DNA of 14,023 bases from a bacterium (GTDB lineage: Bacteria > JAHJDO01), in NCBI GenBank assembly GCA_030631525.1, contig DAOVKY010000005.1, positions 1-14,023 of the forward strand, given 5' to 3'. Below are positions 1 to 6,441 of the stretch, in pieces; position 1 is the stretch's first letter; each line of letters begins with the position of its first letter. The notes under the pieces were generated by a model. That model searched no databases. It had not been told where the DNA came from and saw only the letters and a program-made list of their open reading frames with translations. A program made the translations under genes and the position numbers.

Positions 1-513
1 GGCAGCGGAAAGGAATTCGGATGCGAATTTACATACAAAGTTCAGGATGAAGCTGGAGGCATTGCGCAGGCAGTAGGGCTTGGAGAGAAATTCTCAGGAG
101 GGAATAAAGTTATTGCAATATTAGGAGATAATCTGTTTGAAGAGGACTTAACTATTTATATTAATGAATACAGAAAACAGGAAACAGGTGCGAAGGTTTT
201 GCTAAAAAAGGTAGAAAATCCCAGACGATTTGGTGTGGCAGAAATTGTTGATAATAAGATTAAAGGAATTAAGGAAAAGCCAAAAACACCTAAAAGCAAG
301 TATGCAGTAACAGGAGTATATATGTACGATAAAAGAGCGTTTGAGATAATCAAGGGATTGAAGCCATCTGCAAGAGGAGAGCTTGAGATCACGGACGTAA
401 ATAACAAATACATAGAGCATGGAGATATGACGCATAATATTCTAAAAGGATGGTGGATAGATGCAGGCACATTTGAATCGCTAAAAATGGCTAATGAGCT
501 AATTGAAAAATAG
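1..513 (+). CDS. rmlA: Glucose-1-phosphate thymidylyltransferase, C-terminal part (5' truncated by window)
   Basis: The frame is open from base 1 to the TAG at 511-513, giving 170 residues that begin outside the window. The family couples glucose-1-phosphate with dTTP to make dTDP-glucose, the first step of dTDP-rhamnose synthesis, in the cytoplasm. The visible part has the nucleotidyltransferase-fold motif AILGDNLFEEDL (metal/sugar-binding Asp), then RRFGVAEI, KEKPKTPKSKYAVTGVYMYD, GELEITDVNNKY and a C-terminal WWIDAGTFESL. These match the compact RmlA class, which lacks a long C-terminal extension. The N-terminal GGxGTRL dTTP-binding loop would lie upstream and cannot be checked. RmlD, RmlC and RmlB follow at 2091-4395, supporting the assignment. 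The sub-specificity (dTTP/glucose against another NDP-sugar) is inferred from that context. Confidence 0.85.
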   Translation, partial: GSGKEFGCEFTYKVQDEAGGIAQAVGLGEKFSGGNKVIAILGDNLFEEDLTIYINEYRKQETGAKVLLKKVENPRRFGVAEIVDNKIKGIKEKPKTPKSKYAVTGVYMYDKRAFEIIKGLKPSARGELEITDVNNKYIEHGDMTHNILKGWWIDAGTFESLKMANELIEK

Positions 514-545
514 ACAAATTATACTATAATATTAATGGAGGTGAT
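503..545 (+). promoter_or_regulatory. Sigma70-type promoter with overlapping palindrome and strong RBS for the toxin-antitoxin pair
   Basis: A TTGAAA box (503-508) lies 16 bases before a perfect TATAAT (525-530). The -10 box is the right arm of a perfect inverted repeat, ATTATA (518-523), C, TATAAT (525-530), a plausible operator for the antitoxin, since such modules usually repress themselves. GGAGGTGAT (537-545) is a near-ideal Shine-Dalgarno sequence five bases before the ATG at 551. If transcription starts about seven bases after the -10 box, the leader would be only about 14 bases, so the RBS would sit at the very 5' end of the mRNA. The -35 box lies in the last codons of rmlA. The elements are seen; promoter and operator activity are inferred. 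Confidence 0.6.
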
Positions 546-550
546 TATAT

Positions 551-784
551 ATGATCGCACTTGCAGAAAAAGTATACGAAGAAGCATTGGATTTGCCAAC
601 AGATGACAGATTAAAATTGATTGACAAATTATTGCACAGTACTAATTTGCCAATCCAGATGGATATTGATAAAGCATGGGCGTTAGAAGTTGACAAAAGA
701 TCTAAACAGATTGAAGAAGGTACGGCAAAGCTTATTCCAGGAGAAGAAGTATTCTTAAAAATTAAGAATCGATTAGCGCAATAA
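551..784 (+). CDS. Antitoxin of a RelE/ParE-type addiction module
   Basis: This 77-residue protein looks like the 'putative addiction module component' family (TIGR02574, unstable antitoxin). It starts MIALAEKVYEEALDLPTDDR, continues with a short helix (LKLIDKLLHS) and has a charged middle with DKAWALEVDKRSKQIEEG followed by LIPGEEVF near the C-terminus. In this family the W..E...R...I..G...P..EV pattern is typical, and the C-terminal half wraps around the toxin. Its stop overlaps the toxin start by one base (TAATG at 782-786), so the two are translationally coupled, antitoxin first. The RBS is very strong, as expected for excess antitoxin. It probably autoregulates its own promoter, perhaps with the toxin; no clear DNA-binding fold can be assigned by eye. 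Confidence 0.87.
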   Translation: MIALAEKVYEEALDLPTDDRLKLIDKLLHSTNLPIQMDIDKAWALEVDKRSKQIEEGTAKLIPGEEVFLKIKNRLAQ

Positions 785-1074
785 TGAATTACTATTTCCA
801 TGAAAAAGCGGAATTTGAGTTTATAAAAGCAGTTGACTACTATGAGAAATGTGAAACCGGCTTGGGATTAAGGTTTTCTGAGGAAATCTATTCTTCTATA
901 AAAAGAGTCTGTTGTTTTCCTTTTGCATGGGAAAAGATAGACTTTCAAACTCACCGTTGCCTCACTGATAAATTTCCTTATGGAGTATTATACAGAGTCG
1001 TAGATGATCATATCAGAGTAATGGCTATAATGCATCTGCATCGCATGCCTGACTACTGGCGTAAAAGAAAATGA
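784..1074 (+). CDS. Type II toxin, RelE/ParE family
   Basis: The 96-residue product has the usual length of a ParE/RelE toxin. Its N-terminal pattern (FHEKAEFEFIKAVDYYE, then GLGLRFSEEI) matches the two-helix hairpin that opens these toxins. Its C-terminal part (FPYGVLYRVVDDHIRVMAIMH, ending RMPDYWRKR) matches the conserved beta-sheet, where arginines and the terminal R.P.YW.R motif are characteristic. The family either cleaves ribosome-bound mRNA (RelE) or poisons gyrase (ParE); the sequence does not decide between them, although the 'FPY.v.YrV' form is common in ParE-like members. It follows the antitoxin with a one-base overlap. It appears intact, with no frameshift or missing C-terminal motif. 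Confidence 0.87.
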   Translation: MNYYFHEKAEFEFIKAVDYYEKCETGLGLRFSEEIYSSIKRVCCFPFAWEKIDFQTHRCLTDKFPYGVLYRVVDDHIRVMAIMHLHRMPDYWRKRK

Positions 1075-1086
1075 AAGAGTGGAATA

Positions 1087-1758
1087 ATGGGACTGTTTGA
1101 CAGAAAGTCCGGAATGTCAACACATGAGTGGTGTGAATATTTCTACAACAAACATGTGTTTGCTCCCCCTATTGGCGAAGCAGGTCCATGGCAGCTATTC
1201 TGTGATGTTGCTCATCAACAAATTCTGCGGTCGGACCCAGCTTTCTCAGCGGTAGACGTGTTAGACATTTCCGATCAACTGCTTGCCTTGCGTTTGGAGG
1301 TCATTGGTATTGCATGGCTTCTTCGTGTCAAGAACGATCTGTCGCCAAAACAAAGTGAATGCACAAGACTATATCTCTTGAATAACAATCACGAACGTCT
1401 CTGGGGTATGATGGAACCATACAATCAAGCTGTGGCAAAAGCCACAGTGGGAGGAAGCGATTCCAGCACCAGAACGGGTCGAGCCCATATTGCTTTCATG
1501 AATTCAATGCGTACTCAACTATTTGACAAGTGGGTTACAAAAGTCTCTGATCCAAAGGATGCAACGCGTTCCGCAAATCGTATTGGAAGTGATGTGTCAT
1601 GGAAATCCCACAAAACACACGTCTACTTATCCTTTGCATTGACCGATCAATTGCAGTGTGAAGTCAACGAGAAAGCCAGAAAGGGAATGATGGCAATCAT
1701 CCAAGGTTTCTTTGACGGAACGTCTGAAGAATTGCGGAAAGTAAGGATCATATCTTGA
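1087..1758 (+). CDS. Protein of unknown function, compositionally atypical (possible cassette cargo)
   Basis: I do not recognise this 223-residue protein. It has no signal peptide, membrane segment or obvious catalytic motif, and is predicted cytoplasmic. Helical stretches are likely around residues 45-85 (including a hydrophobic LLALRLEVIGIAWLL) and in the C-terminal third. It begins 12 bases after the toxin stop, with only a weak purine-rich RBS (GAGTGGA), so it may be co-transcribed with the module; ATG 1114 (MSTHEW) is an alternative start. Composition differs from the neighbours: bases 1141-1200 are 29/60 G+C, against 18/60 for 8041-8100 in a glycosyltransferase gene, and codon choice is more balanced. 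An attC-like pair of core sites begins five bases after the stop. Recent acquisition is inferred. The intact frame suggests a real gene. Confidence 0.7.
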   Translation: MGLFDRKSGMSTHEWCEYFYNKHVFAPPIGEAGPWQLFCDVAHQQILRSDPAFSAVDVLDISDQLLALRLEVIGIAWLLRVKNDLSPKQSECTRLYLLNNNHERLWGMMEPYNQAVAKATVGGSDSSTRTGRAHIAFMNSMRTQLFDKWVTKVSDPKDATRSANRIGSDVSWKSHKTHVYLSFALTDQLQCEVNEKARKGMMAIIQGFFDGTSEELRKVRIIS

Positions 1759-1762
1759 AATC

Positions 1763-1794
1763 GTCCAACCAGAACATCGACACAATCGTTAGGT
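1763..1794 (+). other. attC-like core-site pair (possible degenerate integron recombination site)
   Basis: GTCCAAC (1763-1769) fits the attC R'' consensus RYYYAAC, and GTTAGGT (1788-1794) fits the R' consensus GTTRRRY. The pair starts five bases after a stop codon, where a gene cassette's attC would sit. However, only 18 bases separate the two cores and no clear L''/L' arms are visible, so the element is shorter than functional attC sites usually are. There is no second attC upstream of the gene and no integrase in the window. It could be a decayed site or a coincidence. Confidence 0.25.
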
Positions 1795-1880
1795 TTAAAA
1801 AGTGAAGAAAGAAAGGAAAAAAGAAAAGGGTCAAATCTTTATTGTTGACAGATTAGAAGAAAGAATGACAAATATCATTT

Positions 1881-1911
1881 TCAAATTGTGACGCACTGCG
1901 TCACGAATTGA
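1881..1911. repeat. Long imperfect palindrome with CACTG centre
   Basis: GTGACGCA (1888-1895) and TGCGTCAC (1897-1904) are perfect reverse complements around a single C. Pairing extends outward to 1881 and 1911, with one G-T wobble and one A-A mismatch, giving about 15 base pairs per arm. No T-tract follows, so it is not an obvious terminator. It could be a REP-like dispersed palindrome, a protein-binding site or a cruciform-forming element. Confidence 0.8.
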
Positions 1912-1975
1912 GCTGATAAGTGAGAAAAAGCATAAAGGTATTGGCTATAAAATATGAACAATGAGACATATCCCC

Positions 1976-2004
1976 AGATTTGGAAATCACTGATTTCCAA
2001 ATCT
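1976..2004. repeat. Perfect 14-bp-arm palindrome with CACTG centre
   Basis: AGATTTGGAAATCA (1976-1989) and TGATTTCCAAATCT (1991-2004) are exact reverse complements around a single C at 1990. This palindrome shares the central CACTG with the one at 1881-1911, 65 bases away, but the arms are otherwise different. It lies 86 bases upstream of the rmlD start and has no T-tract. Its perfect arms make chance unlikely. Whether it is a dispersed repeat, an operator or an RNA hairpin in the rmlD leader cannot be told from one copy. Confidence 0.85.
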
Positions 2005-2090
2005 AAGAAGAAATATTGAAATTTTTGAAAGAGCAGTTAAAATGAAGAACCAGTTGAACAAAAATTAATTGAGAAAAGGAAGTGTGAAAG

Positions 2091-2960
2091 TTGAAGGTAT
2101 TATTGACAGGTTCAAAAGGCATGCTTGCAAAAGAATTTGTTTCTGAGTGCTGTAACAGGAAGGATTACACAATTATTGCTCCTGAGGAAGAAGAATGCAA
2201 TATAACTGATATCTCTTCTATCAGAAATGCAGTGAATAGAATTAATCCTCAGGCGCTGATAAATTGCGCTGCGTATACTGATGTTGATGCATGTGAAGTG
2301 AACCAGGAAAAAGCCTTTAATGTTAATGGAGAAGGAGTAAAAAATCTTGCGCAGGTCTGCGAAGAAAATGACATATTACTTGTGCACTTCTCTACGGATT
2401 TTGTGTTTGACGGCAAGAAGGAATCTCCATACACAGAAAAAGATAAACCGAATCCTATCAACATATATGGAGAATCTAAGCTTTTGGGAGAACAGTACAT
2501 GTTAAATTCACATGCCAGATTCTTTTTGATAAGAACTTCATGGATGTATGGAAAGAGAGGAAATAACTTTGTAAAAGCTGTTATAAACAAGGCAGTTGAT
2601 CAGTTTGAGGTCAGAGTGGTTGATGATCAAGTTGGAAATCCTACTTGGACCAGGAATATTGTTGATATAAGCCTGAGATTACTTGAGACAGAACAGTATG
2701 GAATATATAACTATTCAAATGAAGGAGACTGCAGTTGGCACGAGTTTGCTTGCGAGATTATAAGGATTCTTCAGAATTTAGAAAACAAGTTCCATTCTAC
2801 AAGAATAATACCAATTAAAAGTGTGCAATTAAAAAGAGCGGCAAAGAGGCCCACATACTCCGCTCTAAGTAAGAGTAAAATTAAGACTGCAACCGGTATT
2901 GAAATTCCACATTGGAAGGATAGTTTAAAATTTTTTTTAGAAGAGGAGAATAAATTATGA
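2091..2960 (+). CDS. rmlD: dTDP-4-dehydrorhamnose reductase
   Basis: The 289-residue protein is an extended short-chain dehydrogenase that would reduce dTDP-4-keto-L-rhamnose to dTDP-L-rhamnose with NAD(P)H in the cytoplasm. It shows the N-terminal Rossmann loop TGSKGMLA (residues 6-13), NCAAYTDVDACE, the STDFVFDG strand (Thr102, Asp103), and the catalytic YGESK with Tyr126 and Lys130. PNPINIYGESKLLGE and RTSWMYG are typical of RmlD. Length is normal for the family. The start is TTG at 2091, which puts MKVLLTG at the N-terminus; AAAGGA lies ten bases upstream, and the GTG codons just upstream are out of frame or run straight into a stop. Its stop overlaps the rmlC-like start (ATGA at 2957-2960). 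It is the first gene of the long operon after the inserted module. Confidence 0.92.
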   Translation: MKVLLTGSKGMLAKEFVSECCNRKDYTIIAPEEEECNITDISSIRNAVNRINPQALINCAAYTDVDACEVNQEKAFNVNGEGVKNLAQVCEENDILLVHFSTDFVFDGKKESPYTEKDKPNPINIYGESKLLGEQYMLNSHARFFLIRTSWMYGKRGNNFVKAVINKAVDQFEVRVVDDQVGNPTWTRNIVDISLRLLETEQYGIYNYSNEGDCSWHEFACEIIRILQNLENKFHSTRIIPIKSVQLKRAAKRPTYSALSKSKIKTATGIEIPHWKDSLKFFLEEENKL

Positions 2961-3412
2961 TCAATGGCGTTAAAGTAAAAGAGCTGAAGGCAATTCCTGA
3001 TGAACGCGGACACATTATGGAGATATTTCGCGAAGATGATGAGATCTTTGAAAAATTCGGACAGGTCTATATAACAACCGCTTATCCAGGTGTTGTCAAG
3101 GCATGGCATTATCATAAGAAACAGACAGATAATTTTGCGTGTGTCAGAGGGATGATGAAGGTTGTTCTCCATGACAGCAGAACCGGTTCTTCCACAAAGG
3201 GCGAGATCAATGAATTTTTTATAGGGGAGCATAATAACCTGCTTATACAAATTCCCAAGATGGTAACGCATGGTTTTAAATGTATAAGCGATTATGAGGC
3301 TATAATAGTTAATTGCACTACAGAATGCTATAACTCAAAAAATCCTGATGAATACAGAATGGATCCGCATAAAAGCGATATTCTATATGATTGGGAAAGA
3401 AAGAACGGCTGA
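2957..3412 (+). CDS. rmlC: dTDP-4-dehydrorhamnose 3,5-epimerase-like cupin (short form)
   Basis: This 151-residue cupin matches the RmlC family, which epimerises C3 and C5 of dTDP-4-keto-6-deoxyglucose. It shows DERGHIMEIFRED near the N-terminus, QVYITTAYPGVVKAWHYHKKQ with His51 (probable equivalent of the catalytic RG.H histidine) and His53, RGMMKVVLHDSR, IPKMVTHGF (His105) and a C-terminal NPDEYRMDPH segment. At 151 residues it is shorter than the roughly 180 of classical RmlC, and the usual C-terminal W.DP region is altered to EYRMDPH. Position between rmlD and rmlB supports the epimerase role. A mono-epimerase or 3,4-ketoisomerase (FdtA-like) activity cannot be excluded. It overlaps rmlD by four bases and rmlB by one (TGATG). 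Confidence 0.8.
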   Translation: MINGVKVKELKAIPDERGHIMEIFREDDEIFEKFGQVYITTAYPGVVKAWHYHKKQTDNFACVRGMMKVVLHDSRTGSSTKGEINEFFIGEHNNLLIQIPKMVTHGFKCISDYEAIIVNCTTECYNSKNPDEYRMDPHKSDILYDWERKNG

Positions 3413-4395
3413 TGAAAGTAAATATGCTAATTACTGGAGGCTACGGTTTTATAGGGTCTAATTTTATACGATACGAGTTGGAAAAATATGGCTCTGTGAA
3501 CATTGTAAATCTGGATAAATTAACATACGCGGGAAATTTAGAAAGTCTTTTGGATGTTCAGGACAAATATAAAAACAGATATACATTTATTAAGGGCGAT
3601 ATTTTAGACGCAGAATTGGTTAAGCGAATTATTGCAGAAAACAGGATTGACATAATTGTCAATTTTGCCGCTGAATCACATGTGGACAGAAGCATCGTTG
3701 ATTCAGCTGAGTTTATGAGAACGAATATACTTGGCGTTCAAACTCTTCTTGAAGTTGTAAAACAGGCTGGAATTAAGCGTTTCATACAGATCTCAACAGA
3801 TGAGGTATATGGAGATCTTCCCGATAACGGCTATTTTACGGAGGAAACTCCTATTGCCCCACATAGTCCTTATGCTGCAAGCAAAGCGTCAGCTGACATG
3901 CTAGTCGCGGCTTATTACCATACCTATCGATTGCCTGTTATAATTACACGATGTTCAAATAATTATGGACCATACCAATTTCCTGAGAAATTTATTCCGT
4001 TAATCATCATCAACGCCCTCCAGTCTAAGACGCTGCCTATTTATGGAGATGGAACAAATGTAAGGGACTGGATTCATGTGATAGATCACTCGAGAGCTAT
4101 TGATTTAGTGGTACAAAGAGGAGAAATAGGAGAGATCTATAACATAGGCGCTAACAATGAGAGAACTAATATAGATATAGCCAAGTTTGTTTTAAAAAGA
4201 TTGGGAAAGACAGAGACATTAATAAAATTTGTAAAAGACAGACTAGGGCATGACCGCCGTTATGCTATCAATGCAGATAAAATTAAAAGCCAATTAGGAT
4301 GGAAACCTGTTTGCGATTTTCAAAATAGCCTACAAGAAACTATTTCATGGTATATTGACAACAGAGCCTGGTGGAAGAGAATAATTGGGTTATGA
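3412..4395 (+). CDS. rmlB: dTDP-glucose 4,6-dehydratase
   Basis: The 327-residue extended SDR converts dTDP-glucose to dTDP-4-keto-6-deoxyglucose using tightly bound NAD+. It shows the Rossmann loop TGGYGFIGSN (Gly9, Gly12, Gly15), NLDKLTYAGNLESL, the FAAESHVDRSI motif, the catalytic triad region STDEVYG (Thr129, Asp130, Glu131) and SPYAASK (Tyr154, Lys158), then RCSNNYGPYQFPEK and GDGTNVRDWIHV, all diagnostic of RmlB. I chose ATG 3412, which overlaps the rmlC stop as TGATG; an upstream TTG at 3391 would add seven residues ahead of the usual N-terminus. The length is slightly short of the typical 330-360. Its product feeds both RmlC and, possibly, the 3-dehydrase-like enzyme at 10706-11920. 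Confidence 0.94.
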   Translation: MKVNMLITGGYGFIGSNFIRYELEKYGSVNIVNLDKLTYAGNLESLLDVQDKYKNRYTFIKGDILDAELVKRIIAENRIDIIVNFAAESHVDRSIVDSAEFMRTNILGVQTLLEVVKQAGIKRFIQISTDEVYGDLPDNGYFTEETPIAPHSPYAASKASADMLVAAYYHTYRLPVIITRCSNNYGPYQFPEKFIPLIIINALQSKTLPIYGDGTNVRDWIHVIDHSRAIDLVVQRGEIGEIYNIGANNERTNIDIAKFVLKRLGKTETLIKFVKDRLGHDRRYAINADKIKSQLGWKPVCDFQNSLQETISWYIDNRAWWKRIIGL

Positions 4396-5513
4396 ATATT
4401 GCTGTTGCTTTTACGACTCTTGCCGAAGGTTCAGGAATTTCTGAAGTAGTTGTCGCGCATGCAAATCAGTTACATAAATACGATGATGTGAATGTCAGTA
4501 TTCTTACACTGTCTTCCTCCCACAAACATCTGAATAACAGAATTCCTATAATAATTCCCCTAGATATTCCAAGAGGCAGTAATTACTTGTTTAATAAACA
4601 GGTTATGAAGCCGATAGCAAATATATTCTTTAAGAGGGCTATAGAAATTATAAGACCGGATATTATAAATGTCCATTATCCTCCCCTGGATGACTTTGTC
4701 ATAAATAATAGAGAAAAATTTGGATATAAAGTTGTTTATTATTACCACAATATTACAGATCCGGACATGTATGCAGGTTATGAAAGAGAGCGTAGAATTC
4801 TGGAAAACAAAAGAATGATAAAGAATGTATCTAAAGCAGATAAAGTTATCACAAACTCAGGCTTCACCAGGAACTATCTTCTGTCAAAATTCTCCATAAA
4901 TAGTACGGTTATTACACCAGGTATAGATTTTCAGGTATTTAGAAAAAAAGAGAGAAAGCTAAATTTGCGTCATCCAGCATTACTTTATGTTGGAAGAATA
5001 GTAAAACATAAAGGCGTAGATCTGCTGTTAAATGCCTTTGAACTGGTTTTAGGGAAAATCCCCAAGGCGCATCTCTATATTATCGGCAAGTTTGATAATG
5101 ACGATTATTCGAAATTGGTCAAACAGAGAGCTAAGGAGATTGGAAACATCTATCTGCTTGGGCATCTCCCTGTAGAAGACGTGATAGCATATTATAAATC
5201 TGCGGATTTATTTACATGCGCATCTATATATGAAGGGTTTGGAATGCCGTTTATGGAAGCGCAGGCAAGCGGCCTGCCATGTGTTGGATTTAATACTGCA
5301 AGCATACCAGAAGTTGTTATAGACAACGAAACGGGTATTCTTGTAAAAACCAAAGATACAAAAACATTTTCAGAAGCAGTAATTGAGCTTCTCTCAAACA
5401 GCAGAAAAAGAGAGCAATTTAGTAAGAATGGGATTGAAAATGCACGTAATTATGACTGGGCAAAAATAGTAAAGAAGTTATATGAAGAATACAATAAATT
5501 AAATGCCAAATAA
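4392..5513 (+). CDS. Glycosyltransferase family 4 (GT-B fold)
   Basis: The 373-residue protein is a retaining GT4 enzyme of the GT-B fold, adding a sugar from a nucleotide donor to a lipid-linked glycan at the cytoplasmic face. The N-terminal domain begins MNIAVAFTTLAEGSGISEVV (GT4-type glycine-rich acceptor loop). The C-terminal donor domain shows LLYVGRIVKHKGVDLLL with Arg202 and Lys207, and EGFGMPFMEAQASG with the EX7E pair Glu281/Glu289. These are the canonical donor-phosphate contacts. The ATG at 4392 overlaps the rmlB stop (ATGA); a GTG at 4371 would add seven residues and overlap more of rmlB, so I prefer 4392. No membrane segment is visible. The sugar and linkage cannot be told from the sequence; rhamnose is one candidate because of the neighbours. 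Confidence 0.9.
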   Translation: MNIAVAFTTLAEGSGISEVVVAHANQLHKYDDVNVSILTLSSSHKHLNNRIPIIIPLDIPRGSNYLFNKQVMKPIANIFFKRAIEIIRPDIINVHYPPLDDFVINNREKFGYKVVYYYHNITDPDMYAGYERERRILENKRMIKNVSKADKVITNSGFTRNYLLSKFSINSTVITPGIDFQVFRKKERKLNLRHPALLYVGRIVKHKGVDLLLNAFELVLGKIPKAHLYIIGKFDNDDYSKLVKQRAKEIGNIYLLGHLPVEDVIAYYKSADLFTCASIYEGFGMPFMEAQASGLPCVGFNTASIPEVVIDNETGILVKTKDTKTFSEAVIELLSNSRKREQFSKNGIENARNYDWAKIVKKLYEEYNKLNAK

Positions 5514-6441
5514 CAAAATCTCAATGTCCAAAGACCTGAGTGTTTTTATCATAATTCTGAATCATAATGGCAAAGAAGACACCATTGAATGTCTTGAATC
5601 CATAAGAGCGCAAACATACAAGAATTATAAGGTCTGCATTGTTGATAATGCATCCACAGATGGCTCGCAAGACTATTTTAAGGAAAATTTTTCATGGGCA
5701 ATGTTAATTGAAAACGAAACTAATTTGGGGTTTGCCGAGGCTAATAATATAGCTATAAAGCAGGCTATGAAGATGAAGCTTGATAGTGTCTTATTGCTAA
5801 ATAATGATACTAAAGTTGCGCCTGATATGTTAAGCGAGTTAATAAAACCCATGAAAGTTAATTTAGCAATAGGTATTGCAGGTCCTAAAATGTATTATTA
5901 TAATAGGTCTGATACGTTGTGGTTTGCAAGGGGCAAAATGGACTGGAAGACTGGGGTAACATCACATATCGGTGGAATGGAGCAAGATTATGGACAATAT
6001 AATGAGATATGTGATTCTGACTTCATAAGCGGGTGCGCATTACTTATACATAAAAATGTTATCAACAAAATTGGATTAATGGATGAACGTTATTTTTACT
6101 ATCAGGAAGACATAGACTACTGTACAAAAGCGATAAAAGCTGGATTTAAGTGCATAGTTGCGCCAAGAGCAAAATTGTGGCATAAAGTCGCAAGAACAAG
6201 CGGTGGCTCCGAAAATCCATTTGGAGCGTTCCTTAAACCCAGAAACAGGATTATCTTTATGAAGAAATATGCCACTTTTCCGCAAATGGCTAGTTTCTCG
6301 TGGCATTTTGGGATAGAGAATGTAATACATATATTATCTGCCATAAAAAGGAAGAATTTTAAAATAGTTATGCCTAGAATAAAGGGAATTGCTTCAGGGA
6401 TTAGGTACAAAATTAAAAGGATGCAACATGACCATTTGTAA
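5503..6441 (+). CDS. Glycosyltransferase family 2, rhamnosyltransferase-like (WbbL type)
   Basis: This 312-residue inverting GT-A enzyme shows VFIIILNHNGKEDTIECLES, the donor-binding CIVDNASTDGS (Asp48), NLGFAEANN, the DxD-equivalent LLLNNDT (Asn101, Asp102), ISGCALLIHK, the catalytic-region YYQEDIDYC (Glu202, Asp203) and LWHKV (His227). The set NLGFA.ANN / NND / F.Y.EDID / H is typical of GT2 enzymes such as WbbL that often transfer rhamnose from dTDP-rhamnose, which fits the rml genes upstream. The ATG at 5503 overlaps the previous gene by 11 bases; ATG 5524 is an alternative giving 305 residues. Neither has a strong RBS, so coupling to the upstream gene is likely. The donor is inferred. 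Confidence 0.9.
   Translation: MPNNKISMSKDLSVFIIILNHNGKEDTIECLESIRAQTYKNYKVCIVDNASTDGSQDYFKENFSWAMLIENETNLGFAEANNIAIKQAMKMKLDSVLLLNNDTKVAPDMLSELIKPMKVNLAIGIAGPKMYYYNRSDTLWFARGKMDWKTGVTSHIGGMEQDYGQYNEICDSDFISGCALLIHKNVINKIGLMDERYFYYQEDIDYCTKAIKAGFKCIVAPRAKLWHKVARTSGGSENPFGAFLKPRNRIIFMKKYATFPQMASFSWHFGIENVIHILSAIKRKNFKIVMPRIKGIASGIRYKIKRMQHDHL

Larger units (their letters stand above)
1759..2090. other. 332-base non-coding stretch between the atypical gene and rmlD
   Basis: No convincing gene lies here; the longest + frame noted is a GTG-initiated 29-codon frame at 1802-1891 with no RBS. In order it holds an attC-like core pair (1763-1794), a purine-rich run (1796-1830), a short inverted repeat GTCAA (1830-1834)/TTGAC (1846-1850), a long imperfect palindrome (1881-1911), a perfect one (1976-2004) and the RBS AAAGGA (2075-2080) for rmlD. 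A TTGACA at 1845-1850 has no well-spaced -10 partner, and TATAAA at 1946-1951 has no good -35 partner, so I cannot name the promoter of the rmlD operon. No T-tracts follow the palindromes, so they do not look like intrinsic terminators. The layout resembles a small non-autonomous mobile or REP-like region, which is inference. Confidence 0.6.

Noticed and set aside
1845..1878. TTGACA (1845-1850) with TATCAT (1873-1878) as a promoter for rmlD
   Set aside because: The spacer is 22 bases, too long for a standard sigma70 promoter.
1881..2004. The palindromes as rho-independent terminators
   Set aside because: Neither is followed by a run of T on either strand at the right distance, and the single-base centre is unusual for a terminator loop.
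2771..3271. 166-residue open frame on the minus strand, and the other minus-strand frames
   Set aside because: They lie opposite well-recognised genes, have no RBS or family motifs, and are explained as shadows of AT-rich coding sequence.
3391..3411. TTG start giving a seven-residue N-terminal extension of RmlB
   Set aside because: ATG 3412 forms a TGATG junction with the rmlC stop and puts the Rossmann strand at the expected distance from the N-terminus.
4371..4391. GTG start for the first GT4 gene
   Set aside because: ATG 4392 overlaps the rmlB stop as ATGA, and MNIAVAF is the typical GT4 N-terminus.
6389..6427. TTG start for the methyltransferase gene
   Set aside because: ATG 6428 has AAGGA at proper spacing and starts directly with the CKIC zinc knuckle.
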